Source of the DNA: Actinomycetes bacterium
GTDB lineage: Bacteria > Actinomycetota > Acidimicrobiia > Acidimicrobiales > UBA8190
Assembly (NCBI GenBank): GCA_021779775.1
Contig: JAJYAB010000035.1
Location: 1-11,085 of the forward strand
Length of the DNA stretch: 11,085 nt
Reading direction: 5' to 3'
Below are positions 7,179-11,085 of the stretch, piece by piece. The notes beneath the pieces were generated by a model. That model searched no databases. It was not told the DNA's origin and saw nothing but the letters and a program-made list of their open reading frames with translations. Made by a program: the position numbers and the translations under genes. Within the stretch, counting starts at the first letter, position 1. Each line of letters opens with the position of its first letter.

Positions 7179-7805
7179 TCAGGTCGGTGCGAGGATAGCG
7201 AGCACGGTCTGGTCCAGGAACTCGTGGAGGTCGCCAGGGGGCGGGGCCACCACAAGGGAGATGGTGGTGCGCACGAGGAACTCGGCCAGGAGCGCAGGAT
7301 CGCCCTGGCGGACCAGGCCGGCGGTCATAGCCCGGTCGAGCAGGGGCGTGGTTATGGCCGAGATCCTCGCCACGAGCTCGGGAAGCTCGCCGGTCAGGAA
7401 CGGCCCGATCAGCTCGGGCTCGTCGGCAAGGACCTTGGCCACCACGGGGTGCCCCCATGCGAACTGGGTCACCGCGGCGATGAGGCGGGTCATGGTGGAG
7501 GGACCGGCGGCTCCTGCCAGCGCCGCCGGAAGGTCAGCGAGCAGGCGGTGCAGCTCGCGGGTCAGCAGCAACCTGGCGGTCTGCTGAACGGTGCCGACCT
7601 GGCGGTAGACGGTCGTGCGGCTTACGCCAAGCTCCCGGGCAATGTCGGGGACGCTGGTCCGCCCGATACCGTGACGGGCGAAGCACACGGCCGCCGCGTC
7701 GAGATAAGGGTCGAGGTCGTTCGAGGGCGCGGGCGGAAGCCCTTGGGCGATAGCGTGCAGGTGGAGCTGCATGTCGGGGAAGACCACGTCCTCGGCTAGG
7801 GCCAC
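7179..7805 (-). CDS. TetR/AcrR-family transcriptional regulator
   Basis: 208 aa, GTG start with a strong GGAGGAG site. The N-terminal DNA-binding domain spans about residues 35-85: helix 1 with AAVCFARHGIGRTSV, then IARELGVSRTTVYRQVG as the helix-turn-helix. The rest is a helical ligand-binding and dimerisation domain of usual size for the family. An in-frame ATG at 7772 is possible but lacks such a site. The gene sits at the head of the TetR-pseudokinase-DUF2993-BVMO-hydrolase run, 14 bp before the pseudokinase, so it probably represses its own operon and perhaps the upstream kinase, responding to a hydrophobic ligand. Its operator is not proved; candidates are the repeats at 7887-7918 and the palindromes at 9451-9471 and 4443-4462. 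Confidence 0.92.
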   Translation of the reverse strand: MALAEDVVFPDMQLHLHAIAQGLPPAPSNDLDPYLDAAAVCFARHGIGRTSVPDIARELGVSRTTVYRQVGTVQQTARLLLTRELHRLLADLPAALAGAAGPSTMTRLIAAVTQFAWGHPVVAKVLADEPELIGPFLTGELPELVARISAITTPLLDRAMTAGLVRQGDPALLAEFLVRTTISLVVAPPPGDLHEFLDQTVLAILAPT

Positions 7806-7984
7806 GCTCTCCTCCTCCCTCGATGGAACATCTGCTCAGTGGAACGCCCTCCCCGGCGGCTCACCTTCTGGGACAAGCTTACAAGTGCGCAACATCAGCG
7901 CAACGCGAGATCAGCGCAGCGCGGGGCATGCCGATCGACATCGCTCATGGGTCGTCCGCTATCGCACTCGCGGTTCCCGGCAGC
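7806..7984 (-). promoter_or_regulatory. Likely promoter/operator region of the TetR-led operon
   Basis: 179-bp gap between the ABC1 kinase stop and the TetR start, the largest between minus-strand genes. It holds the Shine-Dalgarno run at 7809-7819, GCGCA-containing repeats at 7887-7918, and a TGGAAC direct repeat (7824-7829 and 7840-7845). A weak minus-strand promoter can be drawn (TTGCGC, 16-bp spacer, TAAGCT), matching consensus poorly. No terminator hairpin with a T run is seen for the kinase gene. Confidence 0.4.
7887..7918. repeat. Short direct repeats in the TetR upstream region
   Basis: ATCAGCGCA occurs at 7894-7902 and 7910-7918, 16 bp apart, and GCGCAAC occurs at 7887-7893 and 7898-7904, 11 bp apart. 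TGCGC (7886-7890) and GCGCA (7898-7902) also form an inverted repeat with a 7-nt gap. Together they make a compact cluster that could be a regulator site. Confidence 0.45.
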
Positions 7985-9340
7985 TCAGGACTGGGCTGGG
8001 CCCAGCAGGTGGACCAGGATCGTGGGGTCGGCGAGGATCTGGTAGTCGGGGGCGAGCTTCTTGCTGTAGCGCTCGAAGTACAGGAGCTGCTTGACGACCA
8101 GTACGAGGTCCCCGGGGAGTCGCACGTGGTAGCGGGCGGCAAGCCGTACGACATGCCCGAGGATCTCGGCGTAGTCGATGTCCGACAGGCGAGCGGCGCG
8201 TAGCGGCTCGACCATCGCGCCGAGCTCGTGGGCGGCGTCGGCCCAGTTGTCGGTGGGCCGGCTGATCGCGCCCAGCTCGAAGACTGCGTGCACCGCGCTG
8301 ACGTAGTCGGCTTCGACGAGGAGGGCCGGCAGCAGCCGGCGCAGCACGTCCCGGGTGCGCCCGTCGAGACGGCCCATGATCCCGAAGTCCAAGAAGGCCA
8401 GCTGTCCGCCGCTGGTGACGAACAGGTTCCCCGCATGCACATCGCCATGGAAGAGGCCGTGCACCAGGGCGGCTTCGATCCAGGCCCGCACCACGACCCG
8501 TAGCAGCTCCTCGAGGTCAGCACCCGCAGTGCGCAACGCCACCATGTCGTCGATCGGCGTGCCTTCGATGAAGGTCATGACCATGACCCGTGGCGACACC
8601 ATGCCTTCCACCGGACGCGGCACGACAACCCGGTGGTTGTCGCCGGAGGCAGCGAGGTTGCGGGCGAATTCGACCATGAACGCGGCCTCGTTGCGAAAAT
8701 CCAGCTCCGAGCGCAAGGTGGCGGCAAAGTCCTCCACGATGGCGACGGGGTTGGCCATCTCCCCAACTGCCCCGGCATGCTGCAGGATGCTGGCGAGCAG
8801 GCGCAGGAGCCGCAGGTCCCGCTCGACCCGGGCTTTGAGCCGGGGCCGGCGAACCTTGACGGCGACCCGGGTCCCGTCGTGGAGCGTCGCCGCGTGGACC
8901 TGGGCGATGGACGCGGCAGCCAGTGGATCGTCGCCGAAGGCAGCGAACAAGCTCGTGACCGGTGCGCCGAGCTCCCCTTCGATGACGGAGCGAACCCGGC
9001 CAGCCGGCTCAGCCGGCAGCCGGTCCAGGAGGCTTCGGAATTCGTCGGCCAGCACCTCGGGGAACAGCCCGGGGCTGGAAGCGATCAACTGCCCGAGCTT
9101 GACGAAGGTCGGCCCGAGGTCGGTAAAGCTTCGCCGCAGCGCGACAGCGATGGCGCGAGGTGCTCGCCGGTGAGGCTGGAGCACGAGGAGCGGGCCCCGA
9201 CGGGCAGCAACGAGCACCCCGTGCCGGGCGAGCGTGACGGCGATCTCGACCAACCGCCCGGCGTCACCGGGAGACAGCCGCCGGAGGTCGACGGTGGCTT
9301 CGGCAGGTCTGAGGCGGTCGTGTGTGCCGGCAATGGTCAT
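7985..9340 (-). CDS. ABC1/AarF/UbiB-family atypical kinase, intact motifs
   Basis: 451 aa. ATG at 9340 chosen for AGAGGAAG six bases upstream; the frame is open to 9448, but that extension has no clear site and looks like leader. All ABC1 hallmarks are present: KLGQ (81-84), Ala-rich AAASIAQVH (141-149), VAVK with K162, SELDFRNE (211-218), HGDVHAGN (298-305; D300 catalytic, N305 metal-binding), and DFG (318-320). The family are atypical protein-kinase-like ATPases linked to quinone and isoprenoid-lipid metabolism in bacteria, mitochondria and plastids. The C-terminal helices (about 390-425) lack the strongly hydrophobic transmembrane pair of proteobacterial UbiB. It is divergent from the other intact kinase and upstream of the TetR gene, 179 bp away, so it may be a separate transcript. 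Confidence 0.93.
   Translation of the reverse strand: MTIAGTHDRLRPAEATVDLRRLSPGDAGRLVEIAVTLARHGVLVAARRGPLLVLQPHRRAPRAIAVALRRSFTDLGPTFVKLGQLIASSPGLFPEVLADEFRSLLDRLPAEPAGRVRSVIEGELGAPVTSLFAAFGDDPLAAASIAQVHAATLHDGTRVAVKVRRPRLKARVERDLRLLRLLASILQHAGAVGEMANPVAIVEDFAATLRSELDFRNEAAFMVEFARNLAASGDNHRVVVPRPVEGMVSPRVMVMTFIEGTPIDDMVALRTAGADLEELLRVVVRAWIEAALVHGLFHGDVHAGNLFVTSGGQLAFLDFGIMGRLDGRTRDVLRRLLPALLVEADYVSAVHAVFELGAISRPTDNWADAAHELGAMVEPLRAARLSDIDYAEILGHVVRLAARYHVRLPGDLVLVVKQLLYFERYSKKLAPDYQILADPTILVHLLGPAQS
9036..9066 (-). repeat. 31-nt segment identical to one in the divergent kinase gene
   Basis: The reverse complement of 9036-9066 is identical to 9908-9938. Both encode the FPEVLADEF region after KxGQ. 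Other conserved motifs of the two genes differ at many synonymous positions, so exact identity here is notable. The copies are inverted relative to each other. Confidence 0.9.
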
Positions 9341-9450
9341 CGTGGCTTCCTCTGGTCCGTGCGAGAAGGCTCTGGTCCGCGAGTTCCGGGAGGTACCGGA
9401 GGGCAGCAGAGCACTCGCCGTCTTTCCGCTGAGAACCGCCTGAAACAACT

Positions 9451-9471
9451 ATACAGCCTTGCCCACTGTAT
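9451..9471. promoter_or_regulatory. Palindromic candidate operator ATACAG-N9-CTGTAT
   Basis: A perfect 6-bp inverted repeat with a 9-nt centre. Its left arm overlaps the minus-strand -10 TATAGT, and its right arm runs into the first 14-mer. Size and position suit a dimeric repressor of the left kinase, such as the local TetR protein, but I do not find the same arms elsewhere in the window. Confidence 0.4.
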
Positions 9472-9525
9472 CGTCGGTGCTCGATCGTCGGTGCTCGATC
9501 GTCGGTGCTCGATCGTCGGTGCTCG
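9470..9525. repeat. Four perfect tandem copies of a 14-bp unit
   Basis: The unit ATCGTCGGTGCTCG is repeated exactly four times (9470-9483, 9484-9497, 9498-9511, 9512-9525), head to tail with no spacer, in the gap between the divergent kinases. It lies just upstream of the left kinase's likely promoter. It could be an array of protein-binding sites or a slippage-prone minisatellite whose copy number varies. Confidence 0.95.
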
Positions 9526-9654
9526 CGGGTTGATTGGCATCCCCCGCCTGCCCATGAGACACTAGTGATCATTCGTCGTGTCGTTGCAGATCGACGTGCG
9601 CGGCATCGACCCACCCGGAGGAGCTTGGCCCAGCCGGGACGGAGACGGAGGTGC

Positions 9655-11067
9655 ATGTTGGCGAGACCCCACGGCTTCACGAACGAGGCGATCAGCGGTT
9701 TCGGCATCCACGAGGTCCGGAGAGCGGCAGTGGCTGCGGAGAGTCTGGGGCGGCACGCCGCGCGCTTCGCCGCCCGCAGCCGTCCCTGGGCCCCTCGTGG
9801 GGCCGGTGCCCGGGGCCAGGTGGCGGCCAACGAGCTCAAGCACGCATTCGCCGAGCTCGGCCCCACCTACGTGAAGCTCGCCCAGCTCATCGCCAGCAGC
9901 CCAGGGTTGTTCCCCGAGGTGCTGGCCGACGAATTCCGCAGCCTGCTCGACGAGGTGCCGCCGATCGGGCCGGGCGAAGTTCGCTCGGTCCTCACCGACG
10001 AGCTCGGCGCCCCCCCCGAGGACGTGTTCGCCCAGTTCGACCCCGTGCCGCTGGCTTCCGCCTCGATCGCCCAGGTACACGCCGCCACCCTCCCCGACGG
10101 GGAAGACGTCGTCGTGAAGGTGCAGCGCCCCGGCATCCGCGTCCGCCTCGAGTCCGACCTGCGCATCCTGATGCGCTTCGCCCAGCTGCTCGAGCGCATC
10201 TCGGCCAAGGGCCGCATGGCCAATCCGGTGGCCGTCGTCGAAGACTTCGCCGCCACATTGGGCGAAGAGCTCAACTTCGTCAACGAAGGTCGCTCGATGG
10301 AGAGGTTCGAGGACAACCTCCGGCGCTTCGGCTCGAACGACCGGGTCCGGGTCCCCAGCGTCCGGTGGCGCTACACCACCCCACGCGTGCTGACCATGGA
10401 ACGGATCCACGGGTTCAAGATCGACGACATCGTGCAGCTCGGCACCCAGGGATGGGACCTCGCCGGCGCGTTGAAGGGGGCGGTGCGAGCATGGATGGAG
10501 GCCGCGCTGGAGCATGGCTTCTTCCATGGTGATGTCCACGCCGGCAACCTGATGATGGACACCGAGGGCAAGGTCGTCTTCCTGGACTTCGGCATCATGG
10601 GCTGCCTCGATCCCAAGACGAAGGAGATCATCCGCCACGGGCTGCCTGCACTACTGGTCGACGGGGACTTCGAGGAGGTTGCCAAGGCCATCTTCGACTT
10701 GGGTGCGGTGCTCAATCCGGCCGACCTCGAAGAGTCGGCCAAAGACATCGCCGAGATCGTCGAGCCGATCATCGGCAAGCCGTTGTCAGAGATCTCCTAT
10801 GGCCAGATACTGGTCGACATCGTCCGCATCGGCACCCGCTACGAGGTGCGCCTGCCCCGTGAGATGGTGCTGGTCGCCAAGCAGATGCTGTACTTCGAGC
10901 GGTACGCGAAGCTGATGGCGCCCGATTGGAACATCCTCAACGACCCCGAGCTGATCGGGTTCCTGTTCGAGGGTCTCCAAACACAGACGGTCGGCGACGC
11001 CGGCAGCGGCAGCGCCGAGTTCGCAGCCCGGATGGCCCACGATGTCGATGAGGCAGCAGCCGGCTGA
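9655..11067 (+). CDS. ABC1/AarF/UbiB-family atypical kinase, KLAQ variant
   Basis: 470 aa. ATG at 9655 is preceded by GGAGG, but only three bases away; the TTG at 9658 would have a more usual six, and the frame is open to 9505 through the 14-mer repeats, so the start is slightly uncertain. Motifs: KLAQ (74-77, Ala where most members have Gly), ASASIAQVH (134-142), VVVK with K155, EELNFVNE (204-211), HGDVHAGN (291-298), DFG (311-313). All ATP- and metal-binding residues remain, so it should be active. It is a close paralogue of the left kinase through the whole domain (LIASSPGLFPEVLADEFRSL is shared), with a 30-residue Gly/Ala/Glu-rich tail of its own. Role presumably in lipid or isoprenoid metabolism; target unknown. 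Confidence 0.93.
   Translation: MLARPHGFTNEAISGFGIHEVRRAAVAAESLGRHAARFAARSRPWAPRGAGARGQVAANELKHAFAELGPTYVKLAQLIASSPGLFPEVLADEFRSLLDEVPPIGPGEVRSVLTDELGAPPEDVFAQFDPVPLASASIAQVHAATLPDGEDVVVKVQRPGIRVRLESDLRILMRFAQLLERISAKGRMANPVAVVEDFAATLGEELNFVNEGRSMERFEDNLRRFGSNDRVRVPSVRWRYTTPRVLTMERIHGFKIDDIVQLGTQGWDLAGALKGAVRAWMEAALEHGFFHGDVHAGNLMMDTEGKVVFLDFGIMGCLDPKTKEIIRHGLPALLVDGDFEEVAKAIFDLGAVLNPADLEESAKDIAEIVEPIIGKPLSEISYGQILVDIVRIGTRYEVRLPREMVLVAKQMLYFERYAKLMAPDWNILNDPELIGFLFEGLQTQTVGDAGSGSAEFAARMAHDVDEAAAG
9908..9938 (+). repeat. 31-nt segment identical (inverted) to 9036-9066
   Basis: The partner of the inverted identical segment in the left kinase, coding for the same residues. It is consistent with paralogues arising by inverted duplication, or with local gene conversion. 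Confidence 0.9.
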
Positions 11068-11079
11068 GCCGGCTGTTGC
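11053..11079 (+). terminator. Hairpin over the stop codon of the right kinase
   Basis: GCAGCAGCCGG (11053-11063) pairs with CCGGCTGTTGC (11069-11079) around a CTGAG loop: 11 pairs, one of them G-U. The stop TGA is in the loop. No T run follows in the few bases left, so a rho-independent terminator cannot be confirmed; it may be a GC-type terminator or an mRNA-stabilising stem. Confidence 0.45.
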
Positions 11080-11085
11080 TCGCTG

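Larger units (their letters stand above)
9341..9654. promoter_or_regulatory. Divergent intergenic region between two ABC1 kinase genes
   Basis: 314 bp without a convincing gene. It contains a likely minus-strand -10 (TATAGT, 9453-9448) that would give a leader of about 100 nt for the left kinase, a 21-bp palindrome over it (9451-9471), four tandem 14-mers (9470-9525), and towards the right gene a possible TTGGCA (9534-9539) with a poor -10 (GACACT, 9558-9563) and the 8-bp palindrome CACTAGTG (9560-9567). Both kinase promoters are expected here, so a shared regulator is possible. Confidence 0.55.

Noticed and set aside
7806..7984. Small gene in the gap ahead of the TetR gene
   Set aside because: Frames crossing it are short or are extensions of shadows, with no start site plus domain evidence.
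9341..9448. 36-residue N-terminal extension of the left kinase
   Set aside because: No Shine-Dalgarno at 9448, low-complexity residues, and the -10 candidate at 9453-9448 would place transcription start inside it.
9470..9525. CRISPR array
   Set aside because: The 14-bp units are contiguous with no spacers and no cas genes are present.
9562..10638. 358-aa minus-strand open frame opposite the right kinase
   Set aside because: Mirror frame of the conserved kinase core, with no domain signature.

Overview
The window is GC-rich and densely packed, with strong Shine-Dalgarno sequences, GTG starts and 4-7 nt start/stop overlaps. Together with a mycobacterial-style gene set (DUF2993/LmeA-like protein, Baeyer-Villiger monooxygenase, TetR regulator, ABC1/UbiB kinases) this suggests a high-GC actinomycete. 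The genus cannot be told from the sequence. I see no tRNA, rRNA, transposase, integrase or CRISPR array.

Layout. Nine genes read leftwards (minus strand), from 9340 down to 19. In order of transcription they are: a canonical ABC1 kinase (9340-7985); a TetR regulator (7805-7179); a long ABC1-family protein whose kinase motifs are largely lost (7164-5302); a DUF2993/LmeA-like lipid-binding-type protein (5308-4463); a CHMO-type Baeyer-Villiger monooxygenase (4396-2780); an alpha/beta hydrolase (2760-2077); a 2[4Fe-4S] ferredoxin (1981-1667); a ferritin-like diiron protein with two complete DExxH motifs (1670-792); and a second ferritin-like protein that lacks them (795-19). A tenth gene, another canonical ABC1 kinase, reads rightwards (9655-11067) and is divergent from the first. 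The 314-bp divergent gap holds four perfect tandem copies of a 14-mer and a palindrome at a likely promoter.

How the genes may work together. BVMO plus hydrolase is a familiar ketone-to-ester-to-alcohol-and-acid module. Ferredoxin plus diiron protein plus degenerate diiron partner looks like a second oxygenase with its electron donor. The ABC1 pseudokinase is translationally coupled to the DUF2993 protein and follows the TetR gene, while two intact ABC1 kinases lie just upstream. ABC1/UbiB proteins act on lipid or isoprenoid (quinone-like) metabolism in systems where they are known. My inference is that the locus handles a hydrophobic, possibly cyclic-ketone or terpenoid/sterol-like, substrate, with the ABC1 and DUF2993 proteins providing lipid access or control. 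No substrate can be read from the sequence. The most unusual elements are the ABC1 pseudokinase, the clustering of three ABC1 proteins, and the paired intact/degenerate diiron subunits.
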